In this document: positions 10,456-20,573 of the stretch, in pieces
How the letters are laid out: every line of letters begins with the position of its first letter
How positions within the stretch are numbered: the first letter of the stretch is position 1
Source: Euphorbia lathyris
Lineage: Eukaryota > Streptophyta > Magnoliopsida > Malpighiales > Euphorbiaceae
Assembly: GCF_963576675.1 (NCBI RefSeq)
Contig: NC_088911.1
Location: forward strand, 83,357,256 to 83,421,255
DNA: 64,000 bases
Reading direction: 5' to 3'
Translations under genes and position numbers: made by a program
Notes under the pieces: generated by a model
What the model was told of the DNA's origin: nothing
The model's database searches: none
The model's input: only the letters and a program-made list of their open reading frames with translations

Positions 10456-12760
10456 CCCAATCCCAAGGTTGGATGATATGCTGGATCAGCTTGGCGGATC
10501 CAAAGTCTTTTCCAAGATTGACCTTAGGAGTGGCTATCATCAAATACGGGTTCGGGTTGGGGATGAGTGGAAGACTGCTTTCAAGACCAGAGATGGATTG
10601 TATGAGTGGTTAGTAATGCCATTCGGGATGACTAACGCCCCCAGTACATTTATGAGGCTGATGAATTAGGTGCTCCGCCCGGTAATTGGCAAATTTGTAG
10701 TTGTGTATTTTGATGATATTCTGATTCATAGCCAGACCTTGGCGGAACATGTGGAGCACTTGCGGGCACCTGTTAAGGAAACACCAGCTATACGCCAACA
10801 CTAAGAAGTGTGATTTGTCATGGAGAGCCTGGTTTTCCTTGGGTTCGTGGTCAGTGGCTATGGAGTCCAAGTTGATGGGGAGAAGGTAAGAGCTATCCGA
10901 GAATGGCCTACTCCGAGGAATGTGGGGGACATCAGGAGTTTTCATGGGTTAGCAACCTTTTATCAGTGATTCATTAAAAACTTCAGTTCCATAGTTGCCC
11001 CGTTGACGGAATGTTTGAAGAAGGGAAGGGGGTTCGAGTGGGCGGATGCCTAAGAGGAGAGCTTCGCCCTGATCAAAGAAAAGTTGAGTACATCGCCCGT
11101 GCTGGTGTATCCCAATTTTGATAAACTGTTCAAAGTTGAGTGTGATGCCAGTGGAGTTGGGATTGGTGGTGTCTTGATGCAAGAAAAGAGGCCCATCGCG
11201 TATTTCAGTGAAAAGCTATATGAGGCAAGGCAAAAGTGGGCCACATATGATCAGGAATTTTATGTTGTAGTTAGGGCGTTAAAAGTATGGGAGCATTACT
11301 TGGTGGGGAAGGAATTCATCCTCTATACTGATTACCAAGCCCTTAGGTATCTGGGGAGTCAGAAGCAACTTTGAAGCTCCATGCATGCCTGATGGTCCGC
11401 CTTCATAGATAAGTTCCCCTATAAACTTGTCCATAAGGCTGGAAAATAGAACAAGGTGGCGGATGCCCTGAGCCGAAGGGTGTCACTACTAAAGACAGTA
11501 AACCTGGAGGTCGAGTGTTTTGAACACATCCGGGAGAATACAGGGCGGATCCAGATTTTGGCAGTATTTGGGAAAAGTGCCAGCACCAGCATAGAGATGG
11601 GGCGTATCACTTGATGGACGAGTATCTTATGAGGGGAAACCAACTTTGCTTACCATGCACTTCCATCCGAGAGAAGGTGGTGCGGGATCTCCATGGCGGA
11701 TGTTTAGGAGGACATTTTGGGCGGGACAAAACGTATGAAGCAGTGAGTTCCCGTTATTTTTAGCCTAAGATGAGAAGAGACATAGCCTACTTAGTGGAAC
11801 GATGCTATATCTGCCAGACCGCCAAGGGACACCCGACAAACGCCGGCTTGCATCTACCCCTGCCCGTGCCGGAAACTATATGGGAGGATCTATCCATGGA
11901 TTTTATCCTAGGACTACCCAAAACTCAAAGAGGCGTGGATTCCATCTTTGTCGTGGTTGATAGGTTTTCAAAAATGGCGCATTTCATACCATGCCGGAAG
12001 ACCAACGATGCCTCCGCGATTGCCAAGCTATTCTTCAAAGAAATAGTCAGGTTACATGGCGTACCGAAGAGTATTGTATCAGATCGAGATACGAAGTTCC
12101 TAAGTCATTTTTGGCGGACGTTGTGGACTCTTTTTGATACGTCTCTGAAGTTTAGTACCACCGCCCACCCTCAGACAGACGGGTAGACAGAGGTGGTCAA
12201 CCGAACATTGGGAAACTTACTGCGCAGCAAATATAAGGACAAGCCCAGGATGTGGGACGTGGTTTTAGCCCAGGCTGAGTTCGCCTACAACGGATCGGTA
12301 CATTCGGTCACCGGAAAATCCCCATTTAAGGTGGTATATATGAAGATTCCAAACCATACTCTTGATGTAGCACACCTTCCTAAAGGAAATGCGATCGCTA
12401 CCCAATTGGCCAAAGACTATGTACAGCTGCACCAAGAGGTGAAAGACACTCTGGAGGAGAGAAACCAGAAGTTAAAGGCTAAGGCGGATGAGCACCGCAG
12501 GGACTTACAGTTTGAAGTTGGGGATGAGGTTATGGTCTATTTGGGCAAAGAAAGACTAGCCAGCGCCCCAAGTAGTAAGCTTCGACCCAGGAAATACGGG
12601 CCTTATAAAGTCACCAAGAAGGTCAATGCCAATGTTACCATATCGCGCTGCCAAATTGGCTTGGTAAAATGTCATCAGCTTTCAACGTCCGTGACCTTAG
12701 CCCGTGGAAGCCAGATGGTCCTTTGGAGCTTGACAAGAACACACCAGCGTCTAGCTCTTT
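10456..12760 (+). pseudogene. Gypsy RT (rest), RNase H and integrase, many stop codons
   Basis: RT resumes with [12 protein letters not shown] and includes the catalytic box VVYFDDIL near 10710. An RNase H-like part follows at 11084-11374 ([24 protein letters not shown]). The integrase occupies about 11700-12700, with the zinc-binding pattern ending CYICQTAKG, then [18 protein letters not shown] and HPQTDG. In-frame stops that I can place: TAG 10667, TGA 10967, TAA 11051, TGA 11373 and 11391, TAG 11447, TAG 11761, TAG 12184. There is also a frameshift near 10770. Several stops stand where related elements have CAG, CAA or CGA, which fits deamination of methylated C. The tail after integrase shows no obvious chromodomain. 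Confidence 0.88.
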
Positions 12761-12761
12761 C

Positions 12762-12775
12762 AAAAAAGGAGAGAA
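12762..12775 (+). promoter_or_regulatory. Polypurine tract of the gypsy element
   Basis: AAAAAAGGAGAGAA lies directly before the 3' LTR, where plus-strand DNA synthesis is primed. Confidence 0.85.
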
Positions 12776-13263
12776 TGATGCGGACATCCTAGCTAGAGCC
12801 GGCGGATCCTAGGCGCATCGGATCCTAGACGCATCCTGGCGGATCGTAGGGGGGGCACTAGAGTTGGCGGATCACTTGGGCGTACGTGAGGGAGGATCCT
12901 CAAGCTATTCCTGGGCGGATCATCAGGTGTACTTCCTCCCGAAGGAATTCACCAGCAACCCTGACACTCCGTACCTGTACCTTTGAACTGATTGTCGGGG
13001 CGTATTACCTATTTTACCCTTTTATTGATAATCTTATTGTAACCCTAGTAGGGGTAGCCCTTGTCCTTTTGTTATCATTAGGGGGATGTATTTAAACCCC
13101 ATTTTGTAAGGATGAGGCAACTTTTATCAATAAAAAATCATTCTCTTTGAGAACTTAAGGTTTACACCTTGTTATATTGGGATTCACTCCTAGTTTAACT
13201 AGAGAAGAACCTCTTTGTTGGTTTACGATTAAAACCTTCATTTATCGCTTTCAATCTGTATCA
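12776..13263 (+). repeat. 3' LTR of the gypsy element
   Basis: The 488-bp copy runs TGATGCGG to CTGTATCA and is followed at once by the second AATAG target duplication. Confidence 0.95.
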
Positions 13264-13836
13264 AATAGGATATTCGATGAGTTGTGAGGGTAATTGGACA
13301 AATTAAGGAGGTGAAAAATACCACTTTTATAGAACTAAAAGGGTAAATAAAACATTCAATGAGTTGGAAATAAAATGACCAATTTAAATAAATTAAAGGG
13401 ACTGAGGAAACATTACGTCTAATAGTTTTGGATTTAAAGTATGATATCAACTGAAATCAGTTGGTCCGCTCATATAATATTACATCATCCTTATTACTAA
13501 TATGATATTATTTTAATAGAATGATTACTATTAATTTCGGTTTAACAATAAAATTTAAACTAATTAAATTAGATTTAGATTGATTCTATTTAATATTTAA
13601 AATGATTCTAATTTTTATTATTCTCTCATTCTCTTATATTCGAGCAATTCTTTTTCCCAAATATAAGTCATTCTAGTTTTCCAAAAAAAATTTAGTTTAA
13701 TTTTTTGATCTAAACATTAATTTTTGGAAAAATTACAAAATTGGATCAAATGTGAGACTCATTTACATTTGCGAAGTTCGAATGAGTTTTTGCAAACTGT
13801 TATATAACAACAAAAGGCACAACAACAAGGGATCCC

Positions 13837-13937
13837 AATATTAAAATCATAACATTATCAAAATTTACAACAAGATTGCCACACTAATTCAACATTAAAA
13901 TCATAACATTATCAAAATTTACAACAAGATTGCCACA
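13837..13937 (+). repeat. Tandem duplication with a period of about 55 bp
   Basis: The phrase beginning AATTTACAACAAGATTGCCACA, preceded by ATTAAAATCATAACATTATCA, occurs twice back to back with almost no changes. Confidence 0.85.
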
Positions 13938-14351
13938 ATAAACTCCTTACAAATCATTTGAAAGTAAACGTGGCGAATCTGGATGGAAATTTCTCTTTGT
14001 ACAGGAAGTGCAGACCTTTTGAGATGATAAATGGAAATCCAGACCTTTTGGGATGGACGTATCACATGGTACACAATAAAATTGGCACAGTATCTCCTAA
14101 TGAATCATTTTAAAGTAAATGTGACCAATCTTTAAGTGGAAGTCCCAAGCCTTTTGGAATGGATGTCTCTCATGACACCCCAGTATGCTGCATTCCAGAA
14201 ATGGATGTATGTATTCAACCACTTTCAAAAAAAATTAATCGTTTTAGGCAAAAAAAGGACGATTTGGCTTCACGAAGTATGTGAATTTAAATGGAAGGGA
14301 AGAGGATGATTTTACTTCGCGGATCGATGATTTTGCGAAGTCTGCGAGGCC

Positions 14352-14461
14352 TGAAACGTGAAGATCTACTTCGCGAATCAATTATTTCGTGAAAATTATG
14401 AACTGTTCTACTCGCAGACTTCGTGAAATCATCAATTCGCGAAGTAGATCGTCACGTTTCA
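14352..14461. repeat. Inverted repeat with GC-richer arms of about 42 bp
   Basis: Left arm 14352-14393 and right arm 14420-14461 are near reverse complements, with the core CTACTTCGCGAA on one side and TTCGCGAAGTAG on the other. A third related piece precedes it (about 14307-14349, CTTCGCGGATCGATGATTTTGCG). The CGCGA-rich composition differs from the AT-rich surroundings. Probably a small foldback element or the end of a larger one. Confidence 0.7.
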
Positions 14462-15360
14462 TGCTCTTTCTCATCGGAGATCTTCGCGAAATCATCGACT
14501 ACGTGAAGTGATTTTCTAGAAAAACACAGAGAAAACAGTAAATACTTACATTTTTCGCGCCTTTCACCCTTAACACCGATATAATAACAATATGATAAAC
14601 TGAAAAAAACGATGAAAAAAACGTAGAATAACCATTTCTTCAATGGTCACAAGAAGAAAAAAACGAAGGAATGAGCAGGAACAGGAAGACGAAGAACCAT
14701 GACTTTGTTTTCTAGGATTAGGAAGATGAAGAATCAAAAGATGAATAGAGGAAGAAGCGAAATACATGATGATGTGGAAAAATGGTGCAGATTTCGCGAA
14801 ATTTGAAGGAAGAGAGGAAGATCAAAGGTCTGGGTAAGACCAACCGTTCGCGTAACCATACAGGGGAAAGGGGAAGATGAAAGGGTGAAGGTATTTTGAA
14901 AAAGTCATACAAACATAGTCTAGATATGTAGTAGGTTGAGTAAGTGGGTTAAAAATGTAAATTGATCTCCCATTTGATCCAATTTTACAATTTTCTCTTA
15001 ATTTTTTTTTGTTTTGATCAAATGTGTTTTTTAACCTTCTAATGCTTATTCCTCAACCATGACAAGAGAGAGAATCTATTTTTAATTAACCAATGTAAAT
15101 TTATTAATTTAATTTTATGTTAATTGTATTTTTTAATTTATGTGAAATTAATATCGTACAATGACTTATATAAAAGCAGAGATGGATGATAAGTTTAATA
15201 TAATATTTAAAAGAGAAAAAATCCTAAAAAATGATAAACCATATGACCAAATTTAGATATAATTTTTTTTGAAATTAGTGTTCAAAAATGGAATACAACT
15301 ATATATAATATGACCAAAATCAAAGAATGTTTAAACTAATATAATACTGAAACACCCACT

Positions 15361-15388
15361 CCTCCTCCTCCTCCTCCTCCTCCTCCTC
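15361..15388 (+). repeat. (CCT)n microsatellite in the presumed 5' UTR
   Basis: Nine units of CCT end 31 bases before the start codon of the receptor-like protein gene. A pyrimidine-rich leader of this kind is common in plant transcripts. Confidence 0.9.
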
Positions 15389-15419
15389 GTATGTATTTCG
15401 GATTTGTAGAGAAGAAAAG

Positions 15420-18392
15420 ATGAGTAGTTTGTCGGTGTGGCAGAATCATGTCATCTCCTACCTCCTATTATTATCTCTACATATACTACACTTTCTATCA
15501 TCATCTTCTTCTGCCCAGTTGTGCCTAGAACCAGAGAGCCAAGCTCTACTGCAACTTAAAAATGAATTCATCTATGACAAGACTGCTTCATTAGACTGTA
15601 AACCCCCACTTCCCAGGATGTTATCCTGGAAACTTGGAACTGATTGCTGCTCCTGGAATGGAGTCACCTGCAACAATATCTCAGGTCATGTCACTGCTCT
15701 CGACCTTAGTTGCAGCGGACTCAGAGGCAACTTAACTTCCAATAGCTCCCTTTTCCACCTCCCAAATCTCAACAATCTAAACCTTGCTTTTAATCACTTT
15801 AACCGCTCCAACATTCCGCCTGAGTTTGGTCGGTTTTCAAGTTTACTTTATCTCAATTTGACAACTACTTGGTTTTCCGGTCTGATGCCGTCTGAATTCT
15901 CTCTTTTATCCAAGTTAGTCTCCCTAGATCTATCCTTGAACAGCCCTTTACAACTTGAAACTTCAACTCTTGAAAGGATTGCCCGGAATCTCACTCAAGT
16001 AGAGGAAGTTTTTCTGGATTATGTAGACATGTCTTTAGTTCCAGTGTCTTCGTTGGCAAATTTTTCTTCCACTTTGAAATATTTGAGCCTTGTTATGTGC
16101 GGTCTTCATGGTGAATTTCCTGAAACAGTTCTCCGGTCTCCGAATCTTCTGTATCTGAATCTAATGCTTAACACTGATTTACAAGGCCATTTACCGAAGT
16201 CAAACTGGAGTGTTCCTGTACAATTTTTGAGTCTCAGCAGCACCGGTTTCGCCGGAGAATTACCGAATTCAATTGGTAATCTCAAGTCCCTGATGGTGTT
16301 GGACCTTGATAACTGCGGTTTCACTGGTTCAATTCCTGTGTCTTTTGGTAACCTCGAACAGCTAATCAGGCTAGATCTTTCAAACAACAATTGGACAGGG
16401 GAGATACCAAATGTTTTCGGGAATCTCAGGAATCTACTCCATATATCTTTTGAAAGCAGCAATTTCAGTGGTATGTTGCCATCTTCCATTTTTAATCTCA
16501 CGAAACTCAATTGGTTAGACTTATCACAGAATCAGTTTCACGGAAGCATTCCTATCGAAGCATGTAATCTTTCAAGTGTAGTTAGATTTGACTTATCTGA
16601 TAACTTACTTATTGGTCTGATTCCCTCTTGCTTGTATGGTCTTCCGAAATTGGTCTGGTTCTCTCTTAGTTCTAACAAACTCACTGGTCAAATTGGAGAA
16701 TTCCGTTCTGAATCTTTGGTTGAAATCAACCTCGAGAGCAACCAGATATATGGTGAAATTCCGGAATCCGTCTTTGATTTGGTTAATCTCACCAATTTCC
16801 ATGTCCCCTCCAATAATTTGAGTGGTGTTGTTGATCTCAAAATGTTCTCCAGGCTGAAAAAGCTAGAAGAACTTGATCTTTCAAATAATCAATTGTCTGT
16901 CATAACAAGCAATACCAGCAGTATTTCAATCTGGCCTCAGTTGTACAGATTTGCATTATCTTCTTGTAATGTAAGTGAAATCCCAGATTTCTTGAAAACT
17001 CAAGATCTACTCGGATATTTTTCTTTGTCCCACAACAAAATTCATGGTGAAATCCCCAAATGGCTATTTGATTTGCATTATTTGGAGTATATAGATCTTT
17101 CTCACAACTTCTTCACAAAAGTAAATGAACTTCCAAGAAATTTATTAGGATTCCTTGATCTTAGTTTCAATCTGCTTCAACAATCTCTCCCCCTTCCACC
17201 TCCTTTAATGTACATGATTTTTCTCTCCGGCAATAAATTCACTGGAGAAATCTCACCTCTGTTTTGCAATGTCACAACCCTTCAAATAATTGACTTGTCC
17301 AACAACAGTTTGAGTGGAACAATTCCAGAGTGTTTCTCAAACTTCAGTGCTGAACTGTCCGTACTGAATTTGGGGATGAACAACTTGAGTGGCCGCATTC
17401 CAGGATCTTTTGCAGAGGGAAATCTGTTGAGAAATCTTAACTTGAACAGAAATCAGCTCCAAGGACCATTGCCACAATCTTTAGCCCTCTGCAAGCTGCT
17501 GGAAGTCCTTGATCTCGGAAACAATAAGATAAACGATACCTTCCCCAAATGGCTCGAAACTCTTCCAAAGCTACAGGTTTTGGTGTTAAGGAACAACAGC
17601 TTCCATGGCTACTTAGGTCATCCTATACAAGTATCTCCTTTGGCGAGTTTGCGAATCATTGATCTCTCATACAATGACTTCACAGGCCTTCTACCTGCAA
17701 CATATTTCGCCAATTTTCACTCGATGATGACAGCCGTTGAGGAAAAACTACGTTATATGGGGGAAATATACTACAAGGACTCAGTAGTTTTGACAATGAA
17801 AGGACAGAGCATTGAGCTAGTTAGAATCCTAACAATTTTCACAACAATAGACTTGTCAAGCAACCGATTCGAGGGGCAAATCCCAGAAGTAATCGGGAAT
17901 CTGAGGTCGCTTATAGTGCTGAACTTTTCGCACAATAGCCTGACAGGTAGAATCCCATCATCACTGGGAAATCTGGTGAACCTTGAATCGTTAGATCTTT
18001 CATCAAACAAGGTTAATGGGAGCATCCCGGAACAAATGACAAGTCTAACATTCCTTCAAGTATTGAACGTTTCATTCAACCAGCTTTCGGGACATATTCC
18101 TCAGGGGAAACAGTTCAACACATTTGAGAATGATTCGTATATTGGAAACTTGGGGTTGTGTGGATTTCCATTATCAAAGAAATGCAGAAATGATGTTACC
18201 CCAACTCCGCCGCCACCATCAATATCTGATGAAGATTCTGAAAGCATATTGGACTGGAAATTTGCTGGGCTAGGCTATGGATGTGGAATGATATTTGGAT
18301 TGTCTGTGGGATACATCATGTTATCAATAGGGAAACCATTGTGGTTTATCAGATTGGTTTATATTGCACAACAGAAAATGTTAAGCAGATAA
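15420..18392 (+). CDS. LRR receptor-like protein (RLP, Cf-9/RLP class)
   Basis: A 990-residue, intronless plasma-membrane protein. A signal peptide covers about residues 1-32 (hydrophobic core YLLLLSLHILHFL). Then comes the plant LRR N-terminal cap with EPESQALLQLKNEF and DCCSWNGVTCN. A long series of extracellular leucine-rich repeats follows (consensus LDLSxNxxxGxIP, roughly 25-30 units), broken by the non-LRR island near residues 765-795 (YYKDSVVLTMKG). The C-terminal cap reads GLCGFPLSKKC. After it come an acidic stretch (DEDSES), one membrane helix at about 946-968 with small-residue spacing (GLGYGCGMIFGLSVG) and a short basic tail of about 22 residues without kinase. Family members sense extracellular ligands, often pathogen molecules, and signal through partner kinases such as SOBIR1; that role is inferred from the family. 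Length and frame are intact. The ATG is the first in frame after the CCT-rich leader. Confidence 0.95.
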   Translation: MSSLSVWQNHVISYLLLLSLHILHFLSSSSSAQLCLEPESQALLQLKNEFIYDKTASLDCKPPLPRMLSWKLGTDCCSWNGVTCNNISGHVTALDLSCSGLRGNLTSNSSLFHLPNLNNLNLAFNHFNRSNIPPEFGRFSSLLYLNLTTTWFSGLMPSEFSLLSKLVSLDLSLNSPLQLETSTLERIARNLTQVEEVFLDYVDMSLVPVSSLANFSSTLKYLSLVMCGLHGEFPETVLRSPNLLYLNLMLNTDLQGHLPKSNWSVPVQFLSLSSTGFAGELPNSIGNLKSLMVLDLDNCGFTGSIPVSFGNLEQLIRLDLSNNNWTGEIPNVFGNLRNLLHISFESSNFSGMLPSSIFNLTKLNWLDLSQNQFHGSIPIEACNLSSVVRFDLSDNLLIGLIPSCLYGLPKLVWFSLSSNKLTGQIGEFRSESLVEINLESNQIYGEIPESVFDLVNLTNFHVPSNNLSGVVDLKMFSRLKKLEELDLSNNQLSVITSNTSSISIWPQLYRFALSSCNVSEIPDFLKTQDLLGYFSLSHNKIHGEIPKWLFDLHYLEYIDLSHNFFTKVNELPRNLLGFLDLSFNLLQQSLPLPPPLMYMIFLSGNKFTGEISPLFCNVTTLQIIDLSNNSLSGTIPECFSNFSAELSVLNLGMNNLSGRIPGSFAEGNLLRNLNLNRNQLQGPLPQSLALCKLLEVLDLGNNKINDTFPKWLETLPKLQVLVLRNNSFHGYLGHPIQVSPLASLRIIDLSYNDFTGLLPATYFANFHSMMTAVEEKLRYMGEIYYKDSVVLTMKGQSIELVRILTIFTTIDLSSNRFEGQIPEVIGNLRSLIVLNFSHNSLTGRIPSSLGNLVNLESLDLSSNKVNGSIPEQMTSLTFLQVLNVSFNQLSGHIPQGKQFNTFENDSYIGNLGLCGFPLSKKCRNDVTPTPPPPSISDEDSESILDWKFAGLGYGCGMIFGLSVGYIMLSIGKPLWFIRLVYIAQQKMLSR

Positions 18393-18446
18393 AGTCCAAG
18401 ACATGGAAGAAGAAGAATAGGAAGAAGAAGAAGAAATTAAGAAATG

Positions 18447-18465
18447 TAGCTAGCTAGCTAGCTAG
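18447..18465 (+). repeat. (TAGC)n microsatellite in the presumed 3' UTR
   Basis: A short run of TAGC about 55 bases after the stop codon of the receptor-like protein gene, following a GAA-rich stretch. Confidence 0.85.
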
Positions 18466-19139
18466 ATTTTCTAAGGTATAATTTTGCTACTTATTCTGAT
18501 TCTGTTGTGCTTTGAGTTTCATTTTAATGAAACATTTGATAATTATAGGATTACTTGTATCTTGTTCTTATTTGGAATGTACATGTAACATCTTCCAAAA
18601 CAAAGGCTGTTGCAGGCAAATTGTAGGAGTCACAATGCGAGAAATTCTGCATTTATATGCCCTAATATATATTTATGATTCATTCAGAATTCCAAGTAAC
18701 TTGTTCGCCCTACAAAAGAAGTAATTTATTTGAGTGGAAAGAAGTAATATATACACAATTAGACAACTATTGCTTCAAATTCTATTAATTTAGAGTAGAA
18801 GTTTTAACTTCATCGGAGTTACTCAATGAAGCCCATAAGGCCTAACAATGCCCCCCAAACAGTTGAAAAGAATGTCTCCTGAGACATGTAATTGTTTGGT
18901 ATGTGATGCATAGACTTTAAAACTTTTTTGACGAGCTTATTCTTCCAAATGTACACCTGAGAAAGCATTAACATAAAATTTATATTTGTTATTTGCAATG
19001 TGATATTAACAGCCTATGAATACTCATGATGTTAGCCATATAAATTTTGATGACAACTGCTCCAACTTACATTTTTGTTGATAAAATGGTTAAAAGAGTT
19101 GTGGAATGTGACGTTGCCTTCCTCCAAAACTCTATAATG
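18466..19139. other. Sequence downstream of the receptor-like protein gene
   Basis: It holds the likely 3' UTR (to about 18720) and then AT-rich DNA. The 70-codon open frame at 18512 has no recognisable domain, and I do not regard it as a gene. Confidence 0.45.
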
Positions 19140-20410
19140 GTCTCGCTATATTAGTCTCTTATGTCTCTTTTCCACAACACCATTCTATTAAGGTATATAT
19201 ATATATGTACGCTTGATGAACTATTCCTTATAACCGGAAAACTTTTAAAATAGATGAACTTGTTTCAGGATGCTAAGTATAAGTTTTCAGGGGAATTAAT
19301 TAAAGATTAGTTAGTAAGTTATTTGGCTTGTTTTCTGACTTTATTAGTTGTTCATTGCTTTTAGTATTATCTTAGAGGATTAGTTAGACAGCTGTATAAT
19401 AGTTTTCCTCAATCCAGGCCCTTTCTCAGCAGTGTGTTGACATCATAAAAATTATTAATAAAAATTTGTTTTCTCCTTCTTCTCTCTTCTAACTTTTCCC
19501 TAATTCACTATTCTCTCTTCTTTTTTATTCTTTTCTTTTCCCAAGATTTCTGTCCTAATCTTGTTAATTCAGTAACATTTTTTGATCTCATATTATCATA
19601 GACATAATGTTAAATTGTTTATACCTAAGTTTAATAAATTGATCCAACAAATAAAATACTTGGTCTTTGATAAGATATCAAAATAGACCTATCATTTTTG
19701 GAGAAGTATCAATTTAGACTTCACTTATAAAATAGTACCACAATTTAGGCTTCGAGAACGGATTGGAAACGTCATTCCTATTACTCCGGTAAATTTTGAT
19801 TTCTTCCTTCATGTACAATTGACAGAACTTAATGGAGTAATATCAATAAAATTAGTACCATTTTTTTAAACGTTAAGCCTCTATATTGGTGTTATTTTAT
19901 ACCTGAAGTCTAAATTGATATTTTTAAAAAATTATGGACATATTTTGATATGTTATTCCAAAATAAAATAGTCCATATTACTCGGTGAAATCATCAACAA
20001 AAGTAAGTACAAATTTGTCCTTGGTAAAAGACTTATTTTTGTGGGTTCCCAACCATCAATGTGAACCAAATCAAAGGATTTGATTGATGCAATTATATTG
20101 TTTCAAAAAGTCTTACGAGATTGAATTTCCTGAAAATAAACAATGCAATCAAATAATCATTAAAAGGAAAATCATGTACAAGTTTTGACATTGACATATG
20201 TTTCATCTTTTTGTACCATTACAACACATCACCATCTATGCTCTTATTCTCACTAGAAGAAACAGGATTAGAATGTAAAGCTAAATCTGCTAATGCTTCA
20301 AGTTTGAAAGAATCAATAGTCAATCTGTGTAAGCCTCCTTCAAACAGCCCACTACTATAAATTGCTTTGAATTATGGGCCTACAATACATACTATTTACC
20401 CAATAACCAA
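19140..20410 (-). pseudogene. Heavily decayed Ty1/copia pol fragment, antisense
   Basis: Reading the minus strand from about 20400, pieces of a copia polyprotein appear in changing frames: a GAG_pre-integrase part with KHMSMSKLVHDFP (about 20170-20210), then LVHIDGWEPTKI and FVDDFTE (about 19980-20090), which correspond to the first part of the integrase core. Far downstream NGVVEKRHKRL (about 19150-19195) corresponds to the last catalytic motif. Between these lie a foldback MITE (19664-19959) and unassigned DNA with pyrimidine-rich stretches (19260-19620). Many stops and frameshifts show that it is an old copy. Confidence 0.75.
19664..19959. mobile_element. Foldback MITE with terminal inverted repeats of about 75 bp
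   Basis: The left end (ATATCAAAATAGACC, then TATCAATTTAGACTTCA) and the reverse complement of the right end (ATATCAAAATATGTCC, then TATCAATTTAGACTTCA) match over about 75 bases. It interrupts the copia fragment, so it is younger than that. Exact borders and target duplication are unclear. Confidence 0.75.
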
Positions 20411-20573
20411 ACTTTTATACGACAATTCAACAACTTCAGAAGAAAACCACCGTGAATCCTGTTGGTTAATACCCTTTAATGAGGGACAATTATGACATTT
20501 ATAAATATTTATTAAAAGAATTTAAATTCATTAATTGGGGTAGTACCGAATTTGGTGCCACCCCCATGACCTT

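Larger units (their letters stand above)
1178..13263 (+). mobile_element. Ty3/gypsy LTR retrotransposon, full length but dead and split by a copia element
   Basis: The element runs from TGATGCGG to CTGTATCA. It is flanked on both sides by the 5-bp target duplication AATAG (1173-1177 and 13264-13268). It has LTRs of 487 and 488 bp, a tRNA-Met type primer-binding site and a purine tract before the right LTR. The coding order is gag, protease, RT, RNase H, integrase, which is the Ty3/gypsy order. By eye the LTRs differ at about 17 sites (about 3.6 percent). The gag and integrase look like the chromovirus-type elements common in plants, but I see no clear chromodomain. The RT is interrupted at 3993 by an antisense copia element, and the pol part right of that has many stop codons. 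Confidence 0.95.
13264..15360. other. Intergenic DNA upstream of the receptor-like protein gene
   Basis: AT-rich without a convincing gene. The first 170 bases resemble the sequence left of the gypsy element. Two repeats inside it are listed separately. The rest (14500-15300) looks like plain AT-rich intergenic DNA. The promoter of the gene at 15420 must lie in its right part, but no TATA box stands out. Confidence 0.5.

Noticed and set aside
16106..16510. Antisense frames inside the receptor-like protein gene
   Set aside because: Shadows of the LRR repeat pattern on the other strand.
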